Shown: in pieces, positions 47,233-57,713 of the stretch
Position numbering within the stretch: the first letter of the stretch is position 1
Layout of the letters: each line of letters begins with the position of its first letter
Assembly: GCA_028292435.1 (NCBI GenBank)
Contig: JAQGMI010000145.1
Location: 45,259-109,258 of the forward strand
From: Betaproteobacteria bacterium
GTDB taxonomy: Bacteria; Pseudomonadota; Gammaproteobacteria; Burkholderiales; SG8-41
Direction: 5' to 3'
DNA length: 64,000 bases
Notes under the pieces: model-generated
What the model saw: the letters and a program-made list of their open reading frames with translations, nothing else
Told to the model about the DNA's origin: nothing
Database searches by the model: none
Translations under genes and position numbers: made by a program

Positions 47233-48507
47233 CTATTTTTTTCGCAACGCCATGACGACGTCGTCGCTGTCCGTCAGCGCGCGTGCGAGCAGTGTCGCCG
47301 TCAAACGCGCTGCGGCTGCAAGTTCGGCCTCTGTCACTTTTTCGCGCGTATCGCCGCGCGTGAGGATGTGGCGGATATTGCACTGAGGCCGGTCGAATCC
47401 AGCGACGAGCCGCAGCGCGGGTATGCCGTGCCGCGCAAAATTGAAGTGGTCCGAGTTGCCCATCAGCGGCGCATAGGTGTTCACCGGTAAACCGGCTGCG
47501 GTCGCCGCCTCCACGACGAACGTTTCAAGCCGCGGAAATTCACTCGTCAGCGCAGTCAACTGCGTATCGCCGCCGACGGTATCGAGATTGATATTGAGCG
47601 CGATGGCCGACCGTTCGTCTGCACTCATGCGATCGAGGTACTGGCGCGAACCGGCCAGCGCCCATTCCTCGGCGCTGAAGAAACAGATGCGCAGTCCGCG
47701 CCGGCAGCTTGCGATCAATGGCGCGAAGGCACGCGCCACCGCAAGCACGACCGCCACCCCGGTTGCGTTGTCCATCGCGCTTTCGGCTAGGTCGTGGCCG
47801 TCGATGTGGGCGCTTAACACGATGCAGTCGCGGGTTTGTCCCGGCAGGTTGAGGATGGCCACGCGGGTTTGCGCGGGATAATCCTCGCCTTCAATTTTCA
47901 GATGTACGCGCGCGCGCTTCGAACCAACCGGAGCGAGACGCGCGGCCGATTCGTAATCGGTGGCAATGGCGGGAATGCCGGCGGCACCGCCGCGTCCCGA
48001 TGAACCGGACAACGGGCCGCCGCCGGGCGCCGGATTGGCGATGATGAAGGCGGCGGCACCGTGATCCATCGCCCAGCCGTACTTGCGGCGGCGATGCACA
48101 TGCACGGCCGAAAACGGATATTCGTGACGTACCAAGACGCAGCGGCCCGCGATATCAGCGGCGTGCTGCTTGAAATCTTCTTCGCTGCCGCGTCCCAGGT
48201 CGATGACTTCTGCGCTGAGACCGGCGGCCGGCGTCGACGCCGAGCCGAGCAGGGGATTGCACGCAAGCTCGCTGCCATCGGCGAGGCGCAACGTCGCCGG
48301 CGGGCAGCGCCAGCCTGCATAGGCAACTGGTTCGAGCGCGGCCGCTGGACTGATCGCGGCAAGCCGCGACTGCACAAATTCGATCCCCGCCTTTTCCGAG
48401 GGCGTGCCCGCGCGCCGTCCGCAGCAATCGCACAGCGCCGTGAAATCACTTTGCATCGCGGCGTCGGCCGCGAGCGCGGTCATGGCTGCGTCGAGCAGAT
48501 TCGTCAT
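47233..48507 (-). CDS. M28-family metallopeptidase
   Basis: Zinc aminopeptidase-like protein. Metal-ligand segments of the M28 fold are SAHIDGHDLAESAMDNATGVAVVLAVAR (His and Asp), FFSAEEWALAGSRQYL (catalytic/bridging Glu pair), NINLDTVGGD and GNSDHFNFARHGIPALRLV. A PA-domain-like insert (about 115-200) precedes the catalytic part. No signal peptide is evident, so it is probably cytoplasmic. At 424 aa. The substrate is unknown. Confidence 0.86.
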   Translation of the reverse strand: MTNLLDAAMTALAADAAMQSDFTALCDCCGRRAGTPSEKAGIEFVQSRLAAISPAAALEPVAYAGWRCPPATLRLADGSELACNPLLGSASTPAAGLSAEVIDLGRGSEEDFKQHAADIAGRCVLVRHEYPFSAVHVHRRRKYGWAMDHGAAAFIIANPAPGGGPLSGSSGRGGAAGIPAIATDYESAARLAPVGSKRARVHLKIEGEDYPAQTRVAILNLPGQTRDCIVLSAHIDGHDLAESAMDNATGVAVVLAVARAFAPLIASCRRGLRICFFSAEEWALAGSRQYLDRMSADERSAIALNINLDTVGGDTQLTALTSEFPRLETFVVEAATAAGLPVNTYAPLMGNSDHFNFARHGIPALRLVAGFDRPQCNIRHILTRGDTREKVTEAELAAAARLTATLLARALTDSDDVVMALRKK

Positions 48508-48534
48508 GCCGGACGCTGGCCGAGCGGAAAACGG

Positions 48535-49530
48535 TTATTCAATTTTGATGCCGGCATCCTTGACTACTTTCGCCCAGCGCCTGACATCGGCCTCGAGCAA
48601 TTTGCGAAATTCTTCAGGCGTGCAGGTGCGCGGCTCGACGGCGAGCACGGTGAAGCGTTCGCGCACATCCGGTGCACTGACTGCATTCACGATTGCAACC
48701 CGCAATTTTTCAGCGATGGGTGTCGGCACGCCCGCGGGCGCCATGACGCCCCACCAGTGCTCGACGATCATGCCGGGCACGCCGCTTTCCTCGAACGTCG
48801 CTACCTCGGGAAAAGCGGCAAGCCGCTTCGCGCTCGTTACGCCAAGAATACGCAGGCGTCCGGACTGCGCAAAAGGCGCGGCGGTCGCCATCGACGTAAA
48901 GGTCCCCGGAATCTGGCCGGCGACGACATCGCTCAATGCCGGACCCGCGCCTTTGTACGGCACATGCGTGAGTTTGATGCCCGCATGGCTTTGCAGCAGC
49001 TCCGCCATTAAATGCGTCGTCGCGCCGGTGCCGCCCGATGCAATCGCAAGCTTGCCCGGCTGCGCTTTGGCAAGCGCGATCAGCTCTTTGACGTTTTGCG
49101 CTTTGACCGCCGGATTGACGAACAGAAACATCGGCGACACCCCGACCGTCGTGATCGGCGTGAAATCCTTGACCGGATCGTACGGGACTTTTGTGTAGAT
49201 GCTTGGATTGATCGTGTGCGGCATATCCGACAGGATGATCGTGTAGCCATCCGGTGTTGCCTTCGCGGCGATATCGGTTCCCACCATGCTGCCCGCGCCG
49301 GGACGATTGTCGATGACGAACGTTTGTCCGAGCGAAGCACCGAGTTTCTGGCCCAGCGTGCGCGCGAGCACGTCGGAACTGCCGCCCGGCGCATAGGGCA
49401 CAATGAAACGGATGAATTTGACCGGATACTCGGCTGCGGCAGAGTGCGCCGAAAGTGTGGACGCCGCGGCCAGCCACAGTGCATGCGGTAAAAATTTCAG
49501 CAGCGACGCGCCTGGTCCGCGCGCAGACAA
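48535..49530 (-). CDS. Bug/TctC family periplasmic solute-binding protein, unusual 5' end
   Basis: Bug family features are EYPVKFIRFIVPYAPGGSSDVLARTLG, VIDNRPGAGSMVGT and THVPYKGAGPALSDVVAGQIPG. A signal-like segment (SLLKFLPHALWLAAASTLSAHSAAA) precedes the mature start. There is no ATG or GTG close to it; the nearest in-frame start codon is TTG 49530, which lies in the T tract of the terminator for the upstream cytochrome gene and has no ribosome site. The frame stays open to 49644 inside cytochrome c5. The gene may use a rare start, depend on readthrough, or have lost its true 5' end. Confidence 0.75.
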   Translation of the reverse strand: MSARGPGASLLKFLPHALWLAAASTLSAHSAAAEYPVKFIRFIVPYAPGGSSDVLARTLGQKLGASLGQTFVIDNRPGAGSMVGTDIAAKATPDGYTIILSDMPHTINPSIYTKVPYDPVKDFTPITTVGVSPMFLFVNPAVKAQNVKELIALAKAQPGKLAIASGGTGATTHLMAELLQSHAGIKLTHVPYKGAGPALSDVVAGQIPGTFTSMATAAPFAQSGRLRILGVTSAKRLAAFPEVATFEESGVPGMIVEHWWGVMAPAGVPTPIAEKLRVAIVNAVSAPDVRERFTVLAVEPRTCTPEEFRKLLEADVRRWAKVVKDAGIKIE

Positions 49531-49560
49531 AAAAGGCGCAGACTCGTCTGCGCCTTTTTC
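49529..49560 (-). terminator. intrinsic terminator after cytochrome c5 gene
   Basis: On the minus strand, AAAAAGGCGCAGA and TCTGCGCCTTTTT form a 13-bp perfect stem around CGAG, followed by T residues, 17 bases past the cytochrome stop. Confidence 0.9.
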
Positions 49561-49576
49561 GGTTGCTAAAGCCGAA

Positions 49577-50122
49577 TTACTTCGCCGGGCCTTTGGCATT
49601 CGCTGCCATCGCCGGTTTGGCCGCGGGTTCTTTGAAGCTCGCACCCGACTGGTTCGCCATGTAAGCGACCGCGCGCATGACTTCGAGATCGCTCAAGTCC
49701 GGATTGCCGCCGCGCGGCGGCATCTGGCGAATGCCCTTGATCGCATTCTGCGTCAGGTGATCAAGTCCGCCGCCGAGGTGGGGCGCCCATCCGGCTTTGT
49801 CGCCGATCTTCGGCGCATTGAGCGCGCCCGTGGCGTGACACGCACTGCACACGGCGTCGACGACTTCCTTGCCGGTTTTTTCAACCTTCGGTGCATTCGG
49901 GTCGGTAACCTCAACCTGGCCCACGGGCTTGATGCGCGCCGCGACCGCTTCGGCGGTTGACGTTCCCTGCGCCTCGGGACTTTTGTTAAGGCCCGTCGTC
50001 AGGAGCTGCGACAACATGACAATCACGATGATCGGCACCAAAAACGAAAGCAGGATGACCGTAATCAATTGCTTCGGTGTTTTGATCGGCGAGGAGTGTT
50101 CCTCTTGATGAACTTCGCTCAT
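49577..50122 (-). CDS. cytochrome c5-type membrane-anchored cytochrome
   Basis: One N-terminal membrane anchor (about residues 20-43, QLITVILLSFLVPIIVIVMLSQLL) and a c-type heme domain with CSACH in VVDAVCSACHATGALNAPKIG; the axial Met is probably in QMPPRGG. Class I cytochrome c5/CccA-like, on the periplasmic side, a likely carrier in respiratory electron transfer. I choose ATG 50122 (MSEVHQEEH), since the earlier in-frame codon adds 12 residues. Ala/Lys-rich tail. 181 aa. Followed by a strong terminator. Confidence 0.9.
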   Translation of the reverse strand: MSEVHQEEHSSPIKTPKQLITVILLSFLVPIIVIVMLSQLLTTGLNKSPEAQGTSTAEAVAARIKPVGQVEVTDPNAPKVEKTGKEVVDAVCSACHATGALNAPKIGDKAGWAPHLGGGLDHLTQNAIKGIRQMPPRGGNPDLSDLEVMRAVAYMANQSGASFKEPAAKPAMAANAKGPAK

Positions 50123-50205
50123 GAAAATCCCGCAGCAAGGCATTGGAAAGGCGCACATTATAACGGCATTCGCGGGGCGCCGTAAGACGCGAGGACCCTC
50201 TGAGG

Positions 50206-50235
50206 TTGGACGCTACGAGGGAAAACCGCTATGCT
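50206..50235 (+). promoter_or_regulatory. promoter for tRNA-Arg
   Basis: TTGGAC (50206-50211) and TATGCT (50230-50235) spaced 18 bases; the tRNA begins 26 bases past the -10. Confidence 0.55.
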
Positions 50236-50261
50236 TGGCGCCCTGTTGTGCACCCTACATC

Positions 50262-50338
50262 GCGCCCGTAGCTCAGCTGGATAGAGTGTCGGCCTCCGAA
50301 GCCGAAGGTCGCCCGTTCGAATCGGGCCGGGCGCGCCA
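50262..50338 (+). tRNA. tRNA-Arg (anticodon CCG)
   Basis: Full cloverleaf of 77 bases with encoded CCA. Acceptor GCGCCCG pairs with CGGGCGC. The D arm is GCTC...GAGT (one G-T pair). The anticodon stem TCGGC/GCCGA encloses CTCCGAA, giving anticodon CCG for the CGG codon. The T arm is GCCCG-TTCGAAT-CGGGC. Discriminator G. Confidence 0.96.
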
Positions 50339-50399
50339 GATCGTTATCGCGCCGCTCGCTGCCAATGCCGCGCATTGAACCGGCAGCGGCTCACCGCAA

Positions 50400-50948
50400 C
50401 TACCTTTGAGGCACCGGCTCAGCTGCTTGAGTTTGTGCCGGCGCCGTTTGGGCGTCGCCGGTAAAACGGATGGCGACCGCTTTCAATGTTTGCACATCGC
50501 CGCCGCCAACCCACCGGTACTGGCTCGATGCGTACGGCGGGAATGCATAGGGCGGAAACGCATACGGCGGGTACCCATAATAGGCGCGGTACGGATAACG
50601 AGAGCGCCAGTAAAACGGATCTGCGAAAAGCGGATCGTAAACGAGCGCCGGCGGCTGATGGATCGAGGTCACCTCAAGTCGTACCGCAGCGTCTGCACCC
50701 AGGCCGGCGGCGCGCTTGCGCGCCTCCTCGAGCAACTCGGCTTCCGTGCCGCCGACGCGGCCAGTCACTTCGATCAGTGCAATTTTGACGTACGGTTGCG
50801 GCGGATATTCGAACAGGATCGACGCATGTGGCGAGGGCGGAAGTCTTTGCGTTGGATCGAGCAGCGTGACGCTGGTCGATACCGTCGCACAGCCAGCCAG
50901 CAGGGCAGCCGCCACCACGAACATCGACACAAAGGCGGACAGGCGCAT
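50400..50948 (-). CDS. putative lipoprotein with PPYAF repeats
   Basis: Lipoprotein signal ending LLAGC (start at ATG 50948; an in-frame ATG at 50969 adds seven residues). The mature part holds a beta-rich region (PHASILFEYPPQPYVKIALIEVTG) and a helical segment EAELLEEARKRAAGLGADAAVRLEV like those in DUF4156-type proteins. An aromatic/proline tract follows with three copies of PPYA(F), from a 15-base DNA repeat at about 50527-50577. The C-terminus is rich in Gln/Ala/Pro. Unknown function. Confidence 0.7.
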   Translation of the reverse strand: MRLSAFVSMFVVAAALLAGCATVSTSVTLLDPTQRLPPSPHASILFEYPPQPYVKIALIEVTGRVGGTEAELLEEARKRAAGLGADAAVRLEVTSIHQPPALVYDPLFADPFYWRSRYPYRAYYGYPPYAFPPYAFPPYASSQYRWVGGGDVQTLKAVAIRFTGDAQTAPAQTQAAEPVPQR

Positions 50949-51063
50949 AAAAATGTGGACATCTCGCATGACGCATCGGTTCCGACCGCATCATAGCGCT
51001 AAGCGGATCCAATCTCGTATCGGCGCGTGACCGCATTGCCGCGCAGCAAGTATCATCCGCTGG

Positions 51064-52677
51064 ATGCACGCACAGCAAAAATACGACGCCGTAATCCTCG
51101 GCGGCGGCCATAACGGCCTGGTTTGCGCCTGCTACCTCGCGGCAGCGGGCATGAAAGTGCGCGTGCTCGAACGCCGCAGCGTGGTTGGCGGCGCCGCAGT
51201 CACCGAAGAATTTTTTCCCGGCTTCCGCAATTCAACCGCTGCGTACACAGTCAGCCTGCTGCACCGCCAGGTCATCGAGGATCTGCGGCTGCACCAGCAT
51301 GGATTGAAAATTCTCGAGCGACCGGTTTCGAATTTTTTGCCGCTCGATGACGGCCGATTTTTGAAGATCGGGCCGACGCTCAATGCGACGCAAGCCGAAG
51401 TCGCGAAGTTTTCGCGCCGCGATGCCGAGGTGCTGCCGCGGTACTACGCGATGCTCGAACGCGTCGCGCAGGTGATGCGCGAGCTCGCGGTTGAAACGCC
51501 ACCCAACGCCGGCGGCGGGATTCGCGATGCGTTGTCCGGATTGGCCGCGGGAAACCGCTTGCGCAAACTCGACATGCCGGCGCGCCGCGACGTGCTCGAC
51601 CTTTTTACGAAAAGCGCCGGGCAACTGCTCGACGCGTGGTTTGAATCCGATGCCTTGAAAGCGGCGTTCGGTTTCGATGCGATCGTGGGCAACTTCGCCA
51701 GCCCTTACACGCCGGGATCGGCGTACGTGCTGCTGCACCACGTATTCGGCGAAGTGAACGGCAAGCCGGGCGCATGGGGACACTCCGTGGGCGGCATGGG
51801 CGCGATTACGCAGGCGATGGCGGCCGAAGCGCGCGCGCGGGGCGTAGAGATTTCGACGGACACGGCGGTCGAGCGCGTGCTCGTTAACGGTGGTACTGCA
51901 CGTGCCGCGGTGTTGAGCGATGGAACCGAGATTGCGGCAAATTGCGTCGTATCAAATCTGAATCCACGGCTGCTGTTTCTCAAGCTCATCGATGAGACTG
52001 AGCTCGACGCGGACTTCATTGCGCGCATGCGCAATTACCGCTGCGAATCGGCGACGCTGCGCATGAACGTCGCCCTCTCCGAATTACCCGACTTCACCGC
52101 GTTGCCGGGGCGCGACGTCCAGGCGCACCATCAATCGGGCATCATCATGGCGCCGTCGCTGAAGTTCATGGAACGCGCTTACTTCGATGCGCGAAACTCT
52201 GGCTGGTCGCGCGAACCGATCGTCGAGATGCTGATTCCGAGCACCGTCGACTTAACGCTCGCGCCGGCGGGCCGTCACGTCGCGAGCCTCTTTTGTCAGC
52301 ATTTCAGCTATGACCTGCCCGACGGCAAGCGGTGGGATGACTGCAAAGAAGCCGCTGCCGATCTCGTGATCGAGACCGTCAACCGGCATGCGCCGAATTT
52401 CAAGGCGAGCGTGCTCGGCCGCAAGGTTTTGTCGCCGCTCGATCTCGAACGCGACTTCGGTTTGATCGGCGGTGATATTTTTCATGGCGCGCTGACGCTC
52501 GACCAGCTTTACAGTGCGCGGCCGGTCCTCGGCAACGCGAATTACCGCGGACCGCTTGCGCGCTTGTATATGTGTGGCTCGGGAACGCATCCCGGCGGCG
52601 GCGTATCGGGCGTTCCCGGCATGAACGCGGCGCGCGAGATAACGCGCGATTGGCGCGCCGGCCGGCTCAAATCATGA
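51064..52677 (+). CDS. phytoene dehydrogenase-like FAD oxidoreductase (PYROXD2-like)
   Basis: Amine-oxidase/phytoene-desaturase superfamily flavoprotein. The FAD motif DAVILGGGHNGLVCACYLAAAGMKVRVLERRSVVGGAA is at the N-terminus, and the C-terminal GSGTHPGGGVSGVPGMNAAREI closes the dinucleotide fold. GGMGAITQAMAAEARARGVEI is the usual middle motif. There are no carotenoid genes nearby, so a carotenoid role is not supported; the PYROXD2-like subgroup has unknown substrates. 537 aa is normal. Confidence 0.86.
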   Translation: MHAQQKYDAVILGGGHNGLVCACYLAAAGMKVRVLERRSVVGGAAVTEEFFPGFRNSTAAYTVSLLHRQVIEDLRLHQHGLKILERPVSNFLPLDDGRFLKIGPTLNATQAEVAKFSRRDAEVLPRYYAMLERVAQVMRELAVETPPNAGGGIRDALSGLAAGNRLRKLDMPARRDVLDLFTKSAGQLLDAWFESDALKAAFGFDAIVGNFASPYTPGSAYVLLHHVFGEVNGKPGAWGHSVGGMGAITQAMAAEARARGVEISTDTAVERVLVNGGTARAAVLSDGTEIAANCVVSNLNPRLLFLKLIDETELDADFIARMRNYRCESATLRMNVALSELPDFTALPGRDVQAHHQSGIIMAPSLKFMERAYFDARNSGWSREPIVEMLIPSTVDLTLAPAGRHVASLFCQHFSYDLPDGKRWDDCKEAAADLVIETVNRHAPNFKASVLGRKVLSPLDLERDFGLIGGDIFHGALTLDQLYSARPVLGNANYRGPLARLYMCGSGTHPGGGVSGVPGMNAAREITRDWRAGRLKS

Positions 52678-52797
52678 CTTTCGAATAAACGCATGCGCAA
52701 TCTCAAAGACTCCACGCAACCCGCGCTTAGCGTCAGCATTGCGCAATAACAAGGGCATGCAGGCTCGATCGGCGGCGCGCGCGCACGCCATGCGAAA

Positions 52798-53349
52798 TTA
52801 TTTGCCGCTGTAATACTGCGGCCAGCGCTCTTTTACTGCTTCGCTCGTTTCGCTATACATGTGGCAGGCGCCAATTTGATACGGCTTTTTTGTGATCGGC
52901 TTGCCCGCGTTGTGTTTCTCGCGCGCACGGCCGGTCGCCTGGAACGCAGTGGTGCCGAGCGGGCCGAGCAGTTCAACCAGATGCGTGCAGCCTTTGATGC
53001 CGCCCAGAACCTCGAGCGTTTTCTTGCGCCAGCCGGCGCCGATCGTGACGCCTTTGAGCGCCTTGAAGTTGGGCGTGATGTCGCCGCACGGCGCGTATGG
53101 GCCGGCGTCGGTCGCGGCTTCGGCCTCGTGGATTTTCATGTCGAGATCGATCGTGAGCCGCAGCCACATGTCATGCACCGGCTCGCCCGGTTGACGCGCG
53201 CGGCCGGTATCCCGCGCTGAAGTCAGATAAGTCTTGGTGTCGACGAGGTGGCCTTCGATGTCCCACAAGCCGTCCTCACGTTCGTAACCGCGGCATTCGA
53301 TCGCGCGATTGTGCTTGAGTTGGCGGGGCGCAGGGGCGGACAACGGCAT
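52798..53349 (-). CDS. DUF2889 domain protein
   Basis: Unknown function. Family marks are CRGYEREDGLWDIEGHLVDTKTY, GEPVHDMWLRLTIDLDMKIHEAEAATDAGPY, GVTIGAGWRKK and GCTHLVELLGPLGTTAFQ. The start at ATG 53349 gives 183 aa; the frame is open upstream but that part overlaps the DUF1289 gene in another frame. It is the last gene of the liu cluster run, so a role alongside acyl-CoA catabolism is possible by context only. No signal peptide. Confidence 0.85.
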   Translation of the reverse strand: MPLSAPAPRQLKHNRAIECRGYEREDGLWDIEGHLVDTKTYLTSARDTGRARQPGEPVHDMWLRLTIDLDMKIHEAEAATDAGPYAPCGDITPNFKALKGVTIGAGWRKKTLEVLGGIKGCTHLVELLGPLGTTAFQATGRAREKHNAGKPITKKPYQIGACHMYSETSEAVKERWPQYYSGK

Positions 53350-53387
53350 GACGTGAACTCCTGATGCGTTGATGACAAAACGATGCG

Positions 53388-53582
53388 TTACAAGTGGGGC
53401 GGAAACGGCGCGCTTGCTTTGCGCCGGGCGAGATCCTCGAGCAGCGCGAGTTTTTGCGCGCGCGGATAACCCGCCCACCGCGAAATCTCGTCGAGCGTGC
53501 GATAACAGCCGCGGCAGATAGCGCGCGTCTCGTCGACGACGCAGATCCTGATGCACGGCGACGGCACGTCGTCTTCGATCAT
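53388..53582 (-). CDS. DUF1289 small cysteine-rich protein
   Basis: A 64-residue protein with the DUF1289 pattern SPCIRICVVDETRAICRGCYRTLDEISRWAGY; its three Cys after Pro (PC, IC, RGC) suggest metal or Fe-S binding. Function unknown. ATG 53582 overlaps the liuE stop by four bases (ATGA), so it is translated from the liu transcript. DUF1289 genes often sit next to catabolic operons in betaproteobacteria. Confidence 0.85.
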   Translation of the reverse strand: MIEDDVPSPCIRICVVDETRAICRGCYRTLDEISRWAGYPRAQKLALLEDLARRKASAPFPPHL

Positions 53583-54496
53583 GCCGCTTTCGATTTGGCC
53601 GCGAGGGCGCGCGCCACCCGCGACAGCGTCGGACGGCCAAGCGCCGCGCAAATGAAGTCGCCGGCTGCCATCAGCTTCGCCATATCGACGCCGGTGTCGA
53701 TACCCATGCCGTCGAGCATATACAACACGTCTTCGCTGGCGACGTTGCCGGTGGCGCCTTTCGCGTAGGGGCATCCGCCGAGCCCGGCCACCGAGCTGTC
53801 GAAAGTCGCCACGCCGCATTCGAGCGCGGCGAGCATGTTGGCGAGCGCCTGCCCATAGGTGTCGTGAAAATGGCCGGCGAGTTTTTCGACCGGCACGTGC
53901 CTGGCGACGTCTTCGATCACCGCGCGCGTCCGGCCCGGCGTGCCGGCGCCTATGGTGTCGCAAATCGTGATTTCGTAGCAGCCCATCGCGTGTAGTTCGC
54001 GGGCGATGCGCGTGACCTGCGCGGGCTTCACGGCGCCTTCGTAGGGGCAGGCGAGGCAGACGGATACATCGCCGCGCACCCGCAACCCGCGCGCGATTGC
54101 TTCCGCGCATACTTCGGAAAAACGCGCGAGCCCTTCGTCGATCGTGCAGTTGGTGTTGCGCTTTGAGAACGTTTCGCTCGCCGCGCCAAAGACGACGACT
54201 TCGTCGCAGCCGGCCGCGATGGCGGCGTCGAGCCCCTTGCGATTCGGCACCAGCACCGGGTAATCGACGCCCGCCTTGCGGCGGATGCCTGCCATCACTG
54301 CAGCATTGTCGGCCATCTGTGGCACCCACTTCGGCGACACGAACGCGGTCGCTTCGACCACCGGCAGACCGGCGTCGGTCAGGCGGTCGATCAATTCGAT
54401 CTTGACTGCCGTCGGCACGTTCTGCGCTTCGTTTTGCAAACCGTCGCGCGGCCCGACCTCAACCATTTTGACTTTGTGCGGTAACGCCATATTCAT
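53579..54496 (-). CDS. liuE: hydroxymethylglutaryl-CoA lyase
   Basis: Cleaves HMG-CoA to acetyl-CoA and acetoacetate, the last step of leucine breakdown. EVGPRDGLQNEAQNVPTAVK carries the metal and catalytic Asp, AGHFHDTYGQALAN the His ligands, and GLGGCPYAKGATGNVASED the catalytic Cys loop. 305 aa. It starts 7 bases after the upstream liuC gene and overlaps DUF1289. No liuD gene lies between liuC and liuE. Confidence 0.95.
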   Translation of the reverse strand: MNMALPHKVKMVEVGPRDGLQNEAQNVPTAVKIELIDRLTDAGLPVVEATAFVSPKWVPQMADNAAVMAGIRRKAGVDYPVLVPNRKGLDAAIAAGCDEVVVFGAASETFSKRNTNCTIDEGLARFSEVCAEAIARGLRVRGDVSVCLACPYEGAVKPAQVTRIARELHAMGCYEITICDTIGAGTPGRTRAVIEDVARHVPVEKLAGHFHDTYGQALANMLAALECGVATFDSSVAGLGGCPYAKGATGNVASEDVLYMLDGMGIDTGVDMAKLMAAGDFICAALGRPTLSRVARALAAKSKAA

Positions 54497-54503
54497 GAAT
54501 TCC

Positions 54504-55325
54504 TTACGAACGTCGCTTGGCTTTTTTCTTTGCCGCCCGCGGCGCGACCCATGCTGCCGAGCGTTTTTCGAGGAATGCGGTCAGGCCTTCCTGCGCCTCG
54601 GGTGTTGCACGAATGTCGGCGATAGTGGATGCGGTATCGGCGACGACAGCTTCGGTAATGCCGGCGTGCGCGACCCGGTCTATCTGGCGCTTGGCGGCGA
54701 CGATTGCATGCGGACCGCCGCGATAAAGCTCAGTCAGAATTTCACCGATGCGCGTGTTCAGATGGTCGTATTCAACGATGTCATGCAATAAACCGATGCG
54801 AAACGCTTCGGCGGAATTGAATTCTTCGCCGGATACGAAGTAACGACGCGCCTGGCGTTGGCCGATTGCCGCAACCACGTAGGGGCTGATCATCGCCGGC
54901 ACGATACCGAGCCGCACTTCCGACAGCCGGAAGGTCGCATCGCGCGAGCCAATCGCAATGTCGCACGCGGCGACCAGGCCGACGCCGCCCCCGCGCACCG
55001 CACCGTGCACGCGCGCGATGGTCGGCTTTTGCAGAGAGTAGAGCGTGTAGAAAATCAGCGCGGACGCCAGTGCCGCTTTGCGGTTCTGTTCCTTCGAGAA
55101 GCCGGCGCTTTTGCGCATATGTTCGATGTCGGCGCCCGCCGAAAAACTTTTGCCCGCACCCATCAGCACCACCGCGCGCACCTTCGGATCGGCCTCGAGC
55201 TTTTTCAATGCAACGACGAGTTGCATGCCCATTTCCGCGTCGAACGCGTTGTGCACGTCAGGCCGGTTCAGCGCAACCGTTGCATTGCCGTTGTCGTCGA
55301 TCTGTACCAGTACTTTTTGTGCCAT
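54504..55325 (-). CDS. liuC: enoyl-CoA hydratase family, probable methylglutaconyl-CoA hydratase
   Basis: Crotonase fold. The oxyanion-hole segment VVLMGAGKSFSAGADIEHMRK and the VHGAVRGGGVGLVAACDIAIGS segment are clear. Position in the liu cluster between liuB and liuE supports hydration of 3-methylglutaconyl-CoA. ATG 55325 (MAQKVLVQID) is chosen over an upstream in-frame start at 55388. A basic tail (AAKKKAKRRS) ends the protein. 273 aa. Confidence 0.9.
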   Translation of the reverse strand: MAQKVLVQIDDNGNATVALNRPDVHNAFDAEMGMQLVVALKKLEADPKVRAVVLMGAGKSFSAGADIEHMRKSAGFSKEQNRKAALASALIFYTLYSLQKPTIARVHGAVRGGGVGLVAACDIAIGSRDATFRLSEVRLGIVPAMISPYVVAAIGQRQARRYFVSGEEFNSAEAFRIGLLHDIVEYDHLNTRIGEILTELYRGGPHAIVAAKRQIDRVAHAGITEAVVADTASTIADIRATPEAQEGLTAFLEKRSAAWVAPRAAKKKAKRRS

Positions 55326-55403
55326 GGGTTCTTTCGGCGCGGCGCGAGGTGGAACAGGGAGATAGCCGGAATTATACGCAGTGAACAAGCGGCCCGCCGG
55401 GAC

Positions 55404-57011
<1,608 letters not shown>

Positions 57012-57014
57012 CGG

Positions 57015-57665
57015 TTATTTCGACTCGATGTGCTTGAATTCAACGCGCATCTGATGCGACTTGTCGCGCAAGCCGCGCGGCCGCACGGGCTTGACGGCTT
57101 TAAGCGTGGTAACCATCTCAAGCACGACGTTGCGTTGCGAGCGCACTTCTTCATATAACTGCTCGAAGGATTTGCCGGCGTGTCTCACTGCGTCAACGGT
57201 CAACACGATATTGTCGACATCCCAGTCGCCCGTGTAACCGTAGTCCGCGTACCAATAGCCGCGCTGAGAAAAATACGAAAACGAATAAAGAAACAGCCGC
57301 CGCACGTGCGTGGGATCTTCATCGGCGTCGTCGCTCGAGCCGTACGGCACGCGGATAGTTGCAATCGCGCCGGGTTTCGCGATTCGGTGCAATTCCTGCA
57401 TAAAGCCCAGCGCATCGCGCAGATGCTCCAGCACGTGACTGCAGTAAAACTCATCGATCGAATCCGCGGCGAACGGCAACGGCGCGCGGCGGCAGTCGTC
57501 GAGATCGGCCACGACATTGACGCCCGGCAGCGGGCTCGAATCGAGATTGATCCAGCCGTCGCGTATGTCGGTGCCGCAGCCGACGTTCAGGCGCTGAGGG
57601 CCGTTCGTGATCGCCGGCGCGTCCGGCGTGCGCCGGAAATAAGTTTTTAGCAGCGTTGCAAGCAT
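57015..57665 (-). CDS. class I SAM-dependent methyltransferase
   Basis: Motif I RLNVGCGTDIRDGWINLDSSP and the acidic loop DLDDCRRAPLPFAADSIDEFYCSHVLEHL point to a methyltransferase_11/predicted SAM fold, close to glycan-cluster enzymes. The substrate is unknown. It ends 3 bases before liuB on the same strand and follows the macro-domain gene, so it rides in the liu transcript although no role in leucine breakdown is known. 216 aa. Confidence 0.8.
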   Translation of the reverse strand: MLATLLKTYFRRTPDAPAITNGPQRLNVGCGTDIRDGWINLDSSPLPGVNVVADLDDCRRAPLPFAADSIDEFYCSHVLEHLRDALGFMQELHRIAKPGAIATIRVPYGSSDDADEDPTHVRRLFLYSFSYFSQRGYWYADYGYTGDWDVDNIVLTVDAVRHAGKSFEQLYEEVRSQRNVVLEMVTTLKAVKPVRPRGLRDKSHQMRVEFKHIESK

Positions 57666-57713
57666 CGTTCGACGAATCGCTTTTTATGCATTGTCTGGCT
57701 CCCGATTGCCTGG

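Noticed and set aside
51064..52677. Carotenoid biosynthesis (phytoene desaturase)
   Set aside because: No crtB, crtE or other carotenoid gene is nearby, and the sequence resembles the PYROXD2-like group of unknown substrate.
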